A DNA stretch of 47,344 bases from Streptomyces sp. yr375 (GCF_900110755.1 NZ_FOFF01000059.1:1-47344), one strand, 5' to 3'; counted from the first letter of the stretch, positions 1 to 9,819 are shown. Program-made: numbers and translations. The notes: a model not told the origin generated them from the letters alone.

Positions 1-171
1 AGCGCCTGCGGCACCGTCCACGACCGGGACACCAACGCCGCGATCAACGTGAAGACGGCCGCCGGACTGGCGGTATCGGCCTGCGGAGCGCCGGTAAGAC
101 CAGAACTCGTTCTGGCACAGCGTGAAGAAACAGGAAGCCACGGATTCCCCATCGGAAACTGTGCCGCGTAG
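1..171 (+). CDS. tnpB: TnpB (IS200/IS605 family RNA-guided nuclease), C-terminal fragment cut by window edge
   Basis: The frame opening at base 1 encodes the last 56 residues of a TnpB protein and stops at TAG 169-171. The fragment starts inside the zinc-ribbon/RuvC-III part: a Cys-Gly pair is followed by HDRDTNAAINV, the RuvC-III signature whose Asp is catalytic in TnpB. The tail resembles the usual Streptomyces IS1341-type ending (AAGLAVSACG, then a Gln-Arg-Glu-Glu-Thr-Gly stretch). TnpB is an RNA-guided nuclease that uses an RNA made from the element's right end. The N-terminal part, and any tnpA, would lie upstream of the window, so it cannot be judged whether the element is complete or has lost its transposase. 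Confidence 0.85.
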   Translation, partial: SACGTVHDRDTNAAINVKTAAGLAVSACGAPVRPELVLAQREETGSHGFPIGNCAA

Positions 172-202
172 CGGCACAGCAACCGGTAGAGAAGGCCAGA
201 AT

Positions 203-222
203 CCTCGTCCTTCAGGACGAGG
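203..222 (+). ncRNA. Right-end hairpin, probable 3' scaffold of the TnpB guide (omega) RNA
   Basis: CCTCGTCC (203-210), loop TTCA, GGACGAGG (215-222) form a perfect 8-bp stem. In IS200/IS605 elements such a right-end stem-loop is the transposase recognition structure and also the 3' scaffold of the guide RNA, whose guide is the flanking DNA just outside the element. By analogy the guide here would begin near 233, inside the phosphotransferase remnant. Stem seen directly; guide role inferred. Confidence 0.5.
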
Positions 223-232
223 AGCATGTCAA

Positions 233-751
233 GGCAAGGTCGCCGTCGTCGACGCGGGCCTCTCCTCGCACGGCACCTCCTGCGTCCAGGTCGTCCGCGA
301 CGGCGCCCTGCGCGACCTCGCCGAGGCCGCCCGCCGGGACGCCCGCGTCAGCGCGCGGCGAGACGAGATCGACGACCGAGTGCGCGCCCTGGCCGCAGCC
401 GTCCGGCCACGCCCCCGGCACACCCTCGTCCACGGCGAACTCGGCCCCGACCACGTCCTGTTGACCCTGGACGGCGAACCGGTCCTGATCGACATCGAGG
501 GCCTGATGTACTTCGACGTCGAGCACGAACACGCCTTCCTCGCCCTGCGCTTCGGCACGTGGTACGACCGGCTCCGCGCCCCCGGCCTCGAACTCGACGA
601 GGATCGGCTGGCGTTCTACCGGCTCGCCCTGCACCTCTCCCTCGTCGCTGGCCCGTTGCGGCTGCTGGACGGGGATTTTCCGAGGCCCGGGCCGCTGCGG
701 GACATCGCTGAGTCGAATCTCTTGCGGGTGTTGGGGATCCTGGGATCATGA
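233..751 (+). pseudogene. Phosphotransferase (APH-like kinase fold), 3' part separated from its start by the IS element
   Basis: From 233 an open frame runs 172 codons to TGA 749-751. It carries the aminoglycoside-phosphotransferase/choline-kinase catalytic loop (HGELGPDHVLL, in the HGD-type position) followed about 20 residues later by LIDIEG, in the place of the metal-binding DxEG segment, then an Arg/Tyr-rich C-terminal lobe. The N-lobe (nucleotide-binding loop and its Lys) is missing because the sequence upstream is the IS right end. The frame stays open through the element's last 110 bp, so an ATG at 122 could give a chimeric product, but that would lack the N-lobe. The natural substrate cannot be inferred. 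The 5' half should lie upstream of the IS. Confidence 0.7.
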
Positions 752-1092
752 GCGGCATGCACTTGGTACTGGTGGGGGTGTCCGCGCTGGCCTTGGTGGT
801 TCTCGGCGGGGGTGGTGTGGCCGGGATCGTGACCGGTTGGGTTGCGCCGTGGGGGCGGTCCAGGGTTTTGCGGCCGAGGCTGTGGGGTTACGGGTCGCTG
901 ACCGCCGCCGTCGGGGGAGCGGTGTGGACCTTCGTGGGGCCGCTGAACGGTCCGCCGCACGGCTCGTCGGCCTACGTCGCGTGGGCCGGCTGGATCGTGT
1001 TCATGGTGGGGCTGCTGGTTCAGTTCCGCGCCCAGCGTCCCGGGCGCGGCACCCTCCCGCCGACCCTCCCCCCTACGACGACCGCCTCCTGA
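748..1092 (+). CDS. Small membrane protein of unknown function
   Basis: 114 residues, with its ATG overlapping the stop of the preceding frame (ATGA, 748-751), which suggests translational coupling in the original locus. Three hydrophobic stretches are visible: about residues 4-27 (rich in Val, Leu and Gly), 49-64 and 76-91, separated by short polar loops. The basic C-terminus (RAQRPGRG) would face the cytoplasm. I recognise no domain. The 3' end overlaps the convergent sdhB gene by 20 bp, so the last 6 codons are shared with the sdhB tail on the other strand. Codon use is typical of the genome, which supports a real gene. Confidence 0.7.
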   Translation: MSGMHLVLVGVSALALVVLGGGGVAGIVTGWVAPWGRSRVLRPRLWGYGSLTAAVGGAVWTFVGPLNGPPHGSSAYVAWAGWIVFMVGLLVQFRAQRPGRGTLPPTLPPTTTAS

Positions 1093-1843
1093 TCTTCGAG
1101 CCCAGCCACACCAGTGGGTCGTACTTGCGGTCGACCGCGCGTTCCTTCAACGGGATCAGGGCGTTGTCCGTGATCTTGATGCCCTCGGGGCAGACCTCTG
1201 TGCAGCACTTGGTGATGTTGCAGTAGCCGAGGCCGTGTTCGTCCTGGGCTGTGCGTTTGCGGTCCAGGCCGGATGCGTCGGCCGCGTCCAGGGGGTGCAT
1301 GTCCAGCTCGGCCACGCGCATGAGGAAGCGGGGGCCGGCGAAGGCCGTCTTGTTCTCCTCGTGGTCGCGGACGACATGACAGGTGTCCTGGCACAGGAAG
1401 CACTCGATGCACTTGCGGAACTCCTGCGAGCGGTCCACGTCCTCCTGCATCATCCGGTAGTCCCCGGGCGCGACGCCCTCCGGCGGTACGAACGCCGGAA
1501 TCTCCCTGGCCTTCTGGTAGTTGAAGCCGACGTCCGTGACGAGGTCGCGGATCACCGGGAAGGCGCGCAGGGGTGTGACGGTGATCGTCTCCGTGCGGTC
1601 GAAGACCGACATGCGGGTCATGCACAGCAGCCGGGGCCGTCCGTTGATCTCCGCCGAGCACGAACCGCACTTGCCCGCCTTGCAGTTCCAGCGGACGGCG
1701 AGGTCGGGCGCCTGGGTGGCCTGGAGGCGGTGGATGATGTCGAGGACCACCTCGCCGTCGTTCACCTCGACCTCGAAGTCGGCCAGCTCGCCGCCCCGCA
1801 CATCACCCCGCCACACCTTGAAGTGGGCGTCGTAGCCGCTCAT
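1073..1843 (-). CDS. sdhB: Succinate dehydrogenase/fumarate reductase iron-sulfur subunit
   Basis: 256 residues, ATG at 1843 overlapping the sdhA stop (ATGA). The N-terminal 2Fe-2S ferredoxin domain shows Cys54, Cys59 and Cys62 (CKAGKCGSC) plus Cys74. The C-terminal helical domain carries CIECFLCQDTCH and CNITKCCTEVCP for the 4Fe-4S and 3Fe-4S centres. It passes electrons from the flavin of SdhA to the membrane quinone site. This subunit is the typical short actinobacterial form paired with a five-helix anchor rather than the classic SdhC/SdhD pair. It is the last gene of the operon; no clear terminator is visible before the convergent small membrane gene, whose 3' end it overlaps. Confidence 0.95.
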   Translation of the reverse strand: MSGYDAHFKVWRGDVRGGELADFEVEVNDGEVVLDIIHRLQATQAPDLAVRWNCKAGKCGSCSAEINGRPRLLCMTRMSVFDRTETITVTPLRAFPVIRDLVTDVGFNYQKAREIPAFVPPEGVAPGDYRMMQEDVDRSQEFRKCIECFLCQDTCHVVRDHEENKTAFAGPRFLMRVAELDMHPLDAADASGLDRKRTAQDEHGLGYCNITKCCTEVCPEGIKITDNALIPLKERAVDRKYDPLVWLGSKIRRRSS

Positions 1844-3780
1844 TCGTACAGCTCCTCTTCGGTGAGGTACTTGACCAGCTCCTCCTTCTCGAAGAGGGCG
1901 AGCAGGTCGGGGCGGATGGGTTCGGTGGTCTCGCGGGTGAGGGTGATCTGGCCGTGGGCGGGGTCCGCCGAGCCCGGGCCGCCGACCGGGTCGACCGGCG
2001 CGCACAGCAGGTTGACGTTGCGCCAGCGGCGGTCCATCGTCGGGTGGTCCTCGCGGGTGTGGCCGCCGCGCGACTCCGTGCGCTCCAGCGCCGCCCGGGC
2101 CACGCACTCGCTGACGAGCAGCATGTTGCGCAGGTCGAGGGCCAGGTGCCAGCCGGGGTTGAACTGGCGGTGGCCCTCCACTCCGGCCCGCCGGGCCCGT
2201 ACCCGCAGCTCGGCCAGTTTCTCCAGGGCGTGTGCCATCTCGCCCTCGCGGCGGATGATGCCGACCAGGTCGTTCATCGTCTGCTGGAGCTCCTGGTGGA
2301 GGGTGTACGGGTTCTCGGGCGGGCGGCCGTCGGGAGCGGCCGGGCCCTCCGCCGAGAACGGGCGCAGTGCCTCCGCCGCCGCCGCGTCGACCTGTTCGTC
2401 GTCCACCGCCGGGCGTCCCCGGTCGGCGAGGTCGGCGGTGTGCCGCGCCGCGTGCAGGCCTGCCCGGCGGCCGAAGACCAGCAGGTCGGAGAGCGAGTTG
2501 CCGCCGAGGCGGTTGGAGCCGTGCATGCCGCCGGCCACCTCGCCGGCCGCGAACAGGCCCGGCACCCCGCGCGCGGCGGCCGTCTCGGAGTCGACCGCGA
2601 TGCCGCCCATCACGTAGTGGCAGGTCGGCCCGACCTCCATCGCCTCGGCGGTGATGTCGACGTCCGCCAGCTCCTTGAACTGGTGGTACATGGACGGGAG
2701 TCGGCGGCGGATGACGTCCGCCGGCATGCGCGTCGACACGTCCAGGAAGACCCCGCCGTGCGGGGAGCCGCGGCCCGCCTTCACCTCCGAGTTGATGGCG
2801 CGGGCGACCTCGTCGCGGGGGAGCAGTTCGGGGGGACGCCGGTTGTTCTCCGGGTCCTCGTACCAGCGGTCGCCCTCCGCCTCCGACTCGGCGTACTTCT
2901 CCTTGAAGACGTCCGGGATGTACTCGAACATGAAGCGTTCGCCCTCGGAGTTGCGCAGTACTCCGCCGTCGCCCCGGACCGACTCGGTGACGAGGATGCC
3001 CTTCACCGACGGCGGCCAGACCATGCCCGTCGGGTGGAACTGCACGAACTCCATGTTGAGCAGCGGCGCGCCCGCGAGCAGGGCCAGCGCGTGGCCGTCG
3101 CCGGTGTACTCCCACGAGTTCGACGTCACCTTGAACGACTTGCCGATGCCGCCGGTCGCGATCACCACGGAGGGCGCCTGGAGGACGAAGAAACGGCCCG
3201 TTTCGCGCTCGTACGCGAAGACGCCCGACACCCGGCTGCCGTCTTTCAGGATGCGGGTGACCGTGCACTCCTGGAAGACCTTGAGGCGGGACTCGTAGTC
3301 GCCGGTCTCCTTCCTGTCCTCCTGCTGGAGCGAGACGATCTTCTGCTGGAGGGTGCGGATCAGCTCCAGGCCCGTACGGTCGCCGACGTGCGCGAGGCGC
3401 GGGTACTCGTGGCCGCCGAAGTTGCGCTGTGAGATGCGGCCGTCCTTCGTGCGGTCGAAGAGGGCGCCCCAGGTCTCCAGCTCCCACACCCGGTCGGGGG
3501 CCTCCTGGGCGTGCAGCTCGGCCATCCGCCACTGGTTGAGGAACTTGCCGCCGCGCAGGGTGTCGCGGAAGTGGACCTGCCAGTTGTCGTGCTCGTTGGC
3601 GTTGGCCATGGCCGCCGCGATGCCGCCCTCGGCCATCACCGTGTGCGCCTTGCCGAACAGCGACTTGCAGATGACGGCGGTCCGGGCGCCGCGTTCCCGG
3701 GCCTCGATGGCGGCCCGCAGTCCGGCGCCTCCCGCGCCGACCACGACGACGTCCCACTCCTGGCGGTCGACCACGGACAT
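1840..3780 (-). CDS. sdhA: Succinate dehydrogenase/fumarate reductase flavoprotein subunit
   Basis: 646 residues. The FAD-binding beta-alpha-beta motif is VVVGAGGAGLRAA at residues 12-24. The AHTVMAEGGIAA segment contains His46, at the site of covalent FAD attachment in this family. Capping-domain and active-site signatures follow, including FVQFHPTGM and an Arg-rich stretch near THVIRRRL-type positions. It oxidises succinate to fumarate (or the reverse) at the inner face of the membrane. ATG 3780 lies 17 bp downstream of the anchor gene stop, and the stop overlaps sdhB by 4 bp, so the three are co-translated. The length fits the mycobacterial Sdh1 (Rv0248c-like) type. Confidence 0.95.
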   Translation of the reverse strand: MSVVDRQEWDVVVVGAGGAGLRAAIEARERGARTAVICKSLFGKAHTVMAEGGIAAAMANANEHDNWQVHFRDTLRGGKFLNQWRMAELHAQEAPDRVWELETWGALFDRTKDGRISQRNFGGHEYPRLAHVGDRTGLELIRTLQQKIVSLQQEDRKETGDYESRLKVFQECTVTRILKDGSRVSGVFAYERETGRFFVLQAPSVVIATGGIGKSFKVTSNSWEYTGDGHALALLAGAPLLNMEFVQFHPTGMVWPPSVKGILVTESVRGDGGVLRNSEGERFMFEYIPDVFKEKYAESEAEGDRWYEDPENNRRPPELLPRDEVARAINSEVKAGRGSPHGGVFLDVSTRMPADVIRRRLPSMYHQFKELADVDITAEAMEVGPTCHYVMGGIAVDSETAAARGVPGLFAAGEVAGGMHGSNRLGGNSLSDLLVFGRRAGLHAARHTADLADRGRPAVDDEQVDAAAAEALRPFSAEGPAAPDGRPPENPYTLHQELQQTMNDLVGIIRREGEMAHALEKLAELRVRARRAGVEGHRQFNPGWHLALDLRNMLLVSECVARAALERTESRGGHTREDHPTMDRRWRNVNLLCAPVDPVGGPGSADPAHGQITLTRETTEPIRPDLLALFEKEELVKYLTEEELYE

Positions 3781-3797
3781 CAGCGGGCCTCACTCAT

Positions 3798-4646
3798 CTA
3801 GAAGAACCTCGGATCGTCGAAGACGCCGGACGCGACGAGATACACGTAGAAGTCGGCGAGTGCCACGCTCACCAGCGACGCCCAGGCCAGCAGCATGTGC
3901 CGGGCGTTGAGCCTGCCGACCAGCCGCCACGCCCGGTAGCGCACGGGGTGTTTGGAGAAGTGCTTCAGCTTGCCGCCGACGATGTGCCGGCAGGAGTGGC
4001 AGGAGAGCGTGTACGCCCAGATCAGCGTGATGTTGAGCAGGAAGACCAGGGTGCCCAGGCCCATGTGACCCCAGCGGTAGTGCTCGTCGCGGAAGGACAG
4101 CACGGTGTCGTACGTCAGGATCCCGGCCACCACGATCGCCGCGTAGAAGAAGTACCGGTGGATGTTCTGGAGGATCAGCGGGAAGCGGGTCTCGCCGGTG
4201 TACTTCGCGTGCGGCTCGGCCACCGCGCAGGCCGGGGGCGAGGCCCAGAAGCCCCGGTAGTAGGCCTTGCGGTAGTAGTAGCAGGTCAGGCGGAAGCCGA
4301 GCGGGAAGACCAGGATGATGATCGCGGGCGAGATGCCCCACCAGCCGCCGAAGAGATCCGCGTTGGGGCCGTGGCGCATGGTGTCGCAGTTCTCCGCCAG
4401 GCAGGGCGAGTAGAACGGCGAGACGTACGGCGCCGCGTAGTAGTCGGCGTTCGCGAACGCCCGCCAGGTGGAGTAGGCGATGAACGCCAGCAGACCGGCG
4501 GCGGTGGCGGCGGGGGCCAGCCACCAGCGGTCGGTCCGCAGATGGGGCGCGGCGATCGCGGCGCGCCCTGCGCCTCGTACGCCGCTCGAGGGTTGTCGGG
4601 GATGGGGACGGGGGTCGGTGGGCGGGGGTTCCGTACCAGTGGCCAA
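3798..4646 (-). CDS. Succinate dehydrogenase membrane anchor, five-helix cytochrome-b type
   Basis: 282 residues with about five hydrophobic helices (roughly residues 42-62, 102-122, 145-166, 176-196 and 252-275). A CHSCRH motif follows helix four, and several His residues could ligate haem. The arrangement anchor-sdhA-sdhB with one long anchor protein matches mycobacterial Sdh1 (Rv0249c family) rather than SdhC plus SdhD. The best start is TTG at 4646, with GGAG 8 nt upstream; no in-frame ATG or GTG lies close by. The first 35 residues are Pro-rich and polar. The role is to hold SdhAB at the membrane and deliver electrons to menaquinone. Confidence 0.85.
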   Translation of the reverse strand: MATGTEPPPTDPRPHPRQPSSGVRGAGRAAIAAPHLRTDRWWLAPAATAAGLLAFIAYSTWRAFANADYYAAPYVSPFYSPCLAENCDTMRHGPNADLFGGWWGISPAIIILVFPLGFRLTCYYYRKAYYRGFWASPPACAVAEPHAKYTGETRFPLILQNIHRYFFYAAIVVAGILTYDTVLSFRDEHYRWGHMGLGTLVFLLNITLIWAYTLSCHSCRHIVGGKLKHFSKHPVRYRAWRLVGRLNARHMLLAWASLVSVALADFYVYLVASGVFDDPRFF

Positions 4647-4679
4647 CTCAGGACTCCGGTCGGGTCAGGTCGGTTCGGG

Positions 4680-4970
4680 TCAGGGTGCGTGTCGGTCCCG
4701 GGCACCCAGGCCCTCGTCGTCGGTGTCGATCCACAGGGAGTCGTCGTACGGGGTGTCGGGGATGGTGACCAGCTCGGGTTTGCGCGGCGCGGCCGGCTGG
4801 GCGGCGGCCTCCCGCAGCAGCGCGAGGCTCTCGCGCAGATGGTCGGCGTCGGTGCGCACCCGGCGCATCTCCAGACCGCCGCCGCCGAGCTGCTGCTCCA
4901 GGCGGCCGACGGACCGGGAGAGGTCGTCGAGACTGCGCTGCACCGATGTCAGGTCGTCGTGCACGGACAT
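4680..4970 (-). CDS. Small acidic coiled-coil protein leading the sdh operon
   Basis: 96 residues. The start is ATG 4970 because GAGGTA stands 5 nt upstream on the minus strand; the upstream extension lacks good codon use. Residues 5-60 have heptad-like Leu/Val spacing (LTSVQRSLDDLSRSVGRLEQ), so a coiled coil is likely. The C-terminal third is Pro/Asp-rich and disordered. It is first in the operon, 33 bp ahead of the membrane anchor. I know no function; position and conservation of such ORFs next to this sdh type suggest an accessory or assembly role, which is inference. Confidence 0.75.
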   Translation of the reverse strand: MSVHDDLTSVQRSLDDLSRSVGRLEQQLGGGGLEMRRVRTDADHLRESLALLREAAAQPAAPRKPELVTIPDTPYDDSLWIDTDDEGLGARDRHAP

Positions 4971-5039
4971 GACGTACCTCGCTTCCATGGGCGGCTGGGC
5001 CCGGGACGGCAACGTTCATGCGCCTGCGAGTGTTGCGCG

Positions 5040-5057
5040 TCACACCGGTCGGTGTGA
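5040..5057. promoter_or_regulatory. 18-bp inverted repeat between sdh operon and lipoprotein gene
   Basis: TCACACCG GT CGGTGTGA is a perfect 8-bp dyad with a 2-bp centre, 70 bp upstream of the minus-strand leader gene start. It looks like an operator for a dimeric repressor. It does not match the Rex consensus (TGTGAAC..GTTCACA) that often controls respiratory genes. Confidence 0.5.
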
Positions 5058-5230
5058 AGGCGTGTGCAGCGATTGGCGGATCCGGCGGCCGCGCATGGAG
5101 CGGGGCGCCCGCCCTGTTGCTCCGCACGAGTGGCCTTGAACCGCCCCGCCGCCGTGTCGCTTCCGGCAGGCGAACCCTTTCCTCTTCAGTGAGCAATAGA
5201 TCTGATCAAATCCAAAATACCGCCAAATGT
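5058..5230. other. Divergent intergenic region, AT-rich core
   Basis: This part of the 346-bp gap between 4970 and 5317 carries no convincing gene. Around 5190-5235 the base composition becomes unusually AT-rich for the genome (AATAGATCTGATCAAATCC and following), the likeliest place for divergent promoters. I see no confident -35/-10 pair. Confidence 0.4.
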
Positions 5231-5290
5231 GATCAGAACGCACGCGATCAGAACCCACTTGATCGCAACGCATGTGCTCGGAACGCACTG
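5231..5290. repeat. Four tandem 15-bp imperfect repeats upstream of the lipoprotein gene
   Basis: Units start at 5231, 5246, 5261 and 5276: GATCAGAACGCACGC, GATCAGAACCCACTT, GATCGCAACGCATGT, GCTCGGAACGCACTG. The core GATC..AACGCAC is kept. The array ends 26 bp before the ATG and just before the Shine-Dalgarno sequence, so it lies in the 5' leader or promoter. Confidence 0.8.
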
Positions 5291-5316
5291 GCAGCGGCTC
5301 CCCGGAGGTACCAGAG

Positions 5317-7587
5317 ATGTCCATGACCCACGACGGCGTCGGCCCGCGCGCGGTCCTGCGCTCGGTCGCCTTCCTCACCGCGGGGGCGCTCGCGGTGCCC
5401 CTGCTGGCCGGCTGCGGGTCGGCGGACGAGGCCGGCCGGCCCCTGGCCCGGCAGGACGTGGCCCCCGCCGCCCGCGGCCAGGTCGCCGAGGGCGGCACGC
5501 TGCGCTGGGCCGTGGACACCGTGCCGGACACCTTCAACACCTTCCAGTCGGACGCCGACGCCACGACGACCCGGGTCGCCCAGGCCGTCCTGCCCGCGAT
5601 GTACCGGCTCGACGTGAACGGACGGCCGCAGCGCGACGCCGACTACCTGGAGTCCGCGAAGGTCGTCGACACCGAGCCCAAGCAGGTCGTGCTGTACAAG
5701 CTGAACCAGCAGGCCGTGTGGAGCGACGGCCGGGAGATCGGCGCCGCCGACTTCGCCGCCCAGTGGCGCGCCCTGTCGGGCAAGGACAGCGCCTACTGGA
5801 CCGCCCGCAACGCCGGCTACGACCGCATCGAGAAGATCGAGCGCGGCGCCAACGACCTGGAGGTCCGGGTCACCTTCAGCCGCCCCTACGCCGACTGGCG
5901 GTCGCTGTTCTCGCCGCTGTACCCGAAGGACGTCATGGGCACGCCCGACGCCTTCAACGACGGGGCGCGCCGCAAGCTGAAGGTGACCGCCGGGCCGTTC
6001 CTCGTGAAGAAGGTCGACCGCAAGGCCAAGCAGGTGAGCCTCACCCGCAGCCCGCGCTGGTGGGGGCGGCCGGCCAAGCTCTCCGAGATCGTGCTGACGG
6101 CCGTACCGCGAGGTGAGCGGGCGACCGCGCTGGCCGCCGGCAAGCTCGACCTGGCCGAGGTCGACCCGACCGCCGCGCAGCGCGTCGACGGCGCGGCGAA
6201 CGGCACGGCAGGACCGCTCGCCGGTCCCGGCTCCGGCCGTACCGCCGCGAAGGCGCTGCGCTCCTGGGCCCTCGCCCACGCCGCCGACGAGGAGGAGTCC
6301 GAAAAGGGCGAGGGCGGCGAGGACGCCGAGGACAAGGCGAAGGCCCACACGAAGCTGACCAAGGCGATCGCGCAGTGGGAGCAGCAGCAGAAGGCGCTGC
6401 GCGCGTTCGAGGTGCGCCGGTCGCTGGAGCCCGCGTACACGCAACTGGCGTTGAACGGCGCGAACGGGCCGCTGGCGGACGAGCGGGTGCGGCGGGCCGT
6501 CGCGCGGGCGCTGGACCGCAAGGACCTGGCCAGGCTCGTGCTCAAGCCGCTGGGCCTGCCCGCGGAGCCCGTCGGCAGCCATCTGGCGCTGGCCGGGCAG
6601 GACGTGTACGCGGACAACAGCGGGGCGCTCGGCGGCCAGGACACCACCGAGGCGCGGGCGCTGCTCGCGGACGCCGGCTGGGTGCTCGGCGGGCCGGTCA
6701 AGGAGCAGAAGAAGGGCGAGAAGGCGGCCGGGTCGGCGGGCAAGGCCGCGGGCAAGAAGGCCGACGACGACTCGGCGGACGGCGACGGCGGCAAGTACAT
6801 CGTCGGCGAGGACGACAAGGCCCCCGCCAGGAAGGACGAGGACGACGGGCGGCAGCTCGCCCAGGACGGCAAGCAGTACAAGCAGCGGCTCCACCAGGGC
6901 GGCGCCCCCGGCGCCTACGCCCCGAAGGGCACGGCCGCGCCGAAGGACACCGCCTCGCCGAGCGCCACCGCTGCCGCCGCCAAGGGCAGCGCCGCACCGG
7001 CCGGGGCCGTGACGAAGGTGCTGGCGAAGAACGGCAAGGCGCTGAGCCTGCGGTTCGTGCTGCCGTCCGGTCCTGGCTCGGAGTCGCTGGGGGCGGTGGC
7101 CGACCGGATCACGCGGATGCTGGGCAAGGTCGGCATCCGCACGGAGATCACCAAGGTCTCCGACGCGAGCTACTTCAAGGACCACATCGCCTCCGGGGAG
7201 TACGACCTGGCGCTGTACTCGTGGCCCGCGTCCGCCTTCCCCGCCACCGACGCCCGGCCGATCTACGCCAAGCCGGTGCCGGCCGCCGACGGCTCGCTCA
7301 GCGTCGAGCAGAACTACACAAGGGTCGGCACCGACCAGGTCGATCAGTTGTTCGACCAGGCGATCTCGACCCTCGACGCGGACAAGGGACGGTCCCTGCT
7401 CCGCAAGGCCGACTCCCGCATCTGGGCCGCCGCCGGATCGATTCCCCTCTACCAGCGTCCGCAGCTCACAGCCGTGCGCAAGACCGTGGCCAACGCCGGC
7501 GCCTTCGGTTTCCAGACACCCGTCTACGAGGACATGGGCTTCCTGAAGAAGGGCGCGAAGGCCGCCGGGAGCCCCGCCGGGAAGTGA
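5317..7587 (+). CDS. Family 5 extracellular solute-binding lipoprotein with charged low-complexity insertions
   Basis: 756 residues from ATG 5317, with GGAGG 8 nt upstream. The signal peptide ends in lipobox LLAGC (lipidated Cys33). The mature part has the OppA/DppA family-5 pattern: an N-terminal GGTLRWAVDT strand, VWSDGREIGAADF near the peptide-binding cleft, and a C-terminal PLYQRP segment. It is much longer than the usual 520-600 residues. A Glu/Lys-rich insertion occupies about residues 322-365, and a Lys/Asp/Ala-rich insertion occupies about 463-565. No permease or ATPase is adjacent, so it may serve one of the nearby Opp systems or have a separate role. A terminator follows. Confidence 0.88.
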   Translation: MSMTHDGVGPRAVLRSVAFLTAGALAVPLLAGCGSADEAGRPLARQDVAPAARGQVAEGGTLRWAVDTVPDTFNTFQSDADATTTRVAQAVLPAMYRLDVNGRPQRDADYLESAKVVDTEPKQVVLYKLNQQAVWSDGREIGAADFAAQWRALSGKDSAYWTARNAGYDRIEKIERGANDLEVRVTFSRPYADWRSLFSPLYPKDVMGTPDAFNDGARRKLKVTAGPFLVKKVDRKAKQVSLTRSPRWWGRPAKLSEIVLTAVPRGERATALAAGKLDLAEVDPTAAQRVDGAANGTAGPLAGPGSGRTAAKALRSWALAHAADEEESEKGEGGEDAEDKAKAHTKLTKAIAQWEQQQKALRAFEVRRSLEPAYTQLALNGANGPLADERVRRAVARALDRKDLARLVLKPLGLPAEPVGSHLALAGQDVYADNSGALGGQDTTEARALLADAGWVLGGPVKEQKKGEKAAGSAGKAAGKKADDDSADGDGGKYIVGEDDKAPARKDEDDGRQLAQDGKQYKQRLHQGGAPGAYAPKGTAAPKDTASPSATAAAAKGSAAPAGAVTKVLAKNGKALSLRFVLPSGPGSESLGAVADRITRMLGKVGIRTEITKVSDASYFKDHIASGEYDLALYSWPASAFPATDARPIYAKPVPAADGSLSVEQNYTRVGTDQVDQLFDQAISTLDADKGRSLLRKADSRIWAAAGSIPLYQRPQLTAVRKTVANAGAFGFQTPVYEDMGFLKKGAKAAGSPAGK

Positions 7588-7616
7588 GCGCGAAGTGATC
7601 GCCGGATGAACCGTAC

Positions 7617-7646
7617 GGCCCTGCGGAGGCCTACCCCCGCGGGGCC
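7617..7646 (+). terminator. Stem-loop after the lipoprotein gene
   Basis: GGCCCTGCGG (7617-7626) pairs with CCGCGGGGCC (7637-7646) through ten positions, one of them G-U, with a 10-nt loop. No T-run follows, as is common for Streptomyces terminators. Confidence 0.55.
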
Positions 7647-7649
7647 ACG

Positions 7650-7655
7650 TACGAT
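7650..7655 (+). promoter_or_regulatory. Possible -10 element for typA
   Basis: TACGAT lies about 95 bp before the typA start and fits the HrdB -10 pattern TANNNT. No good -35 hexamer is visible at 17-19 bp, so this is tentative. Confidence 0.3.
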
Positions 7656-7749
7656 GGGGTGAGGCCGTGGCGTGTCAAGCCCGGCAGGGCCCGCGTAACA
7701 CAGACGTACGCAGCAGGGTCGCCCTCACACTCCGGGAGAACGCCGCTTT

Positions 7750-9657
<1,908 letters not shown>

Positions 9658-9684
9658 TCCACCAAGTACGGCTGATCCGACGGC

Positions 9685-9745
9685 CGTTCACGACCGAGGC
9701 CCGGGTACCCCTTCGACGGGGGCGCCCGGGCCTCGGTCATGAACG
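9685..9745. terminator. Long perfect stem-loop terminator after typA
   Basis: CGTTCA, one mismatch, then GACCGAGGCCCGGG (9692-9705) pairs with CCCGGGCCTCGGTC (9725-9738), one mismatch, then TGAACG. An extra CCCC/GGGG pairing lies inside. The stem is about 25 bp, one of the strongest in the window, and is symmetrical so could act both ways. Confidence 0.85.
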
Positions 9746-9819
9746 GCGTGAACGGCCGTGAACGGCCCGCCGGGCAATCGCCTCGACAAACGGTCCGGCG
9801 GCCGTCCATGCTCGGCGCG

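Larger units (their letters stand above)
1..232 (+). mobile_element. Right portion of an IS200/IS605-type element
   Basis: The tnpB tail is followed by about 60 bp of non-coding DNA ending in a hairpin and the sequence GAGCATGTCAA, which resembles the right end commonly seen in IS1341-type elements of actinomycetes. I place the boundary after TCAA at about 232 because a phosphotransferase reading frame resumes in phase immediately after it. The left end is outside the window. Confidence 0.7.

Noticed and set aside
9739..9768. Three GTGAACGGC-like direct repeats after the typA terminator
   Set aside because: They partly derive from the terminator's right arm, and the spacing is 9-10 bp, not a consistent 11 bp; too weak to call a SARP site.
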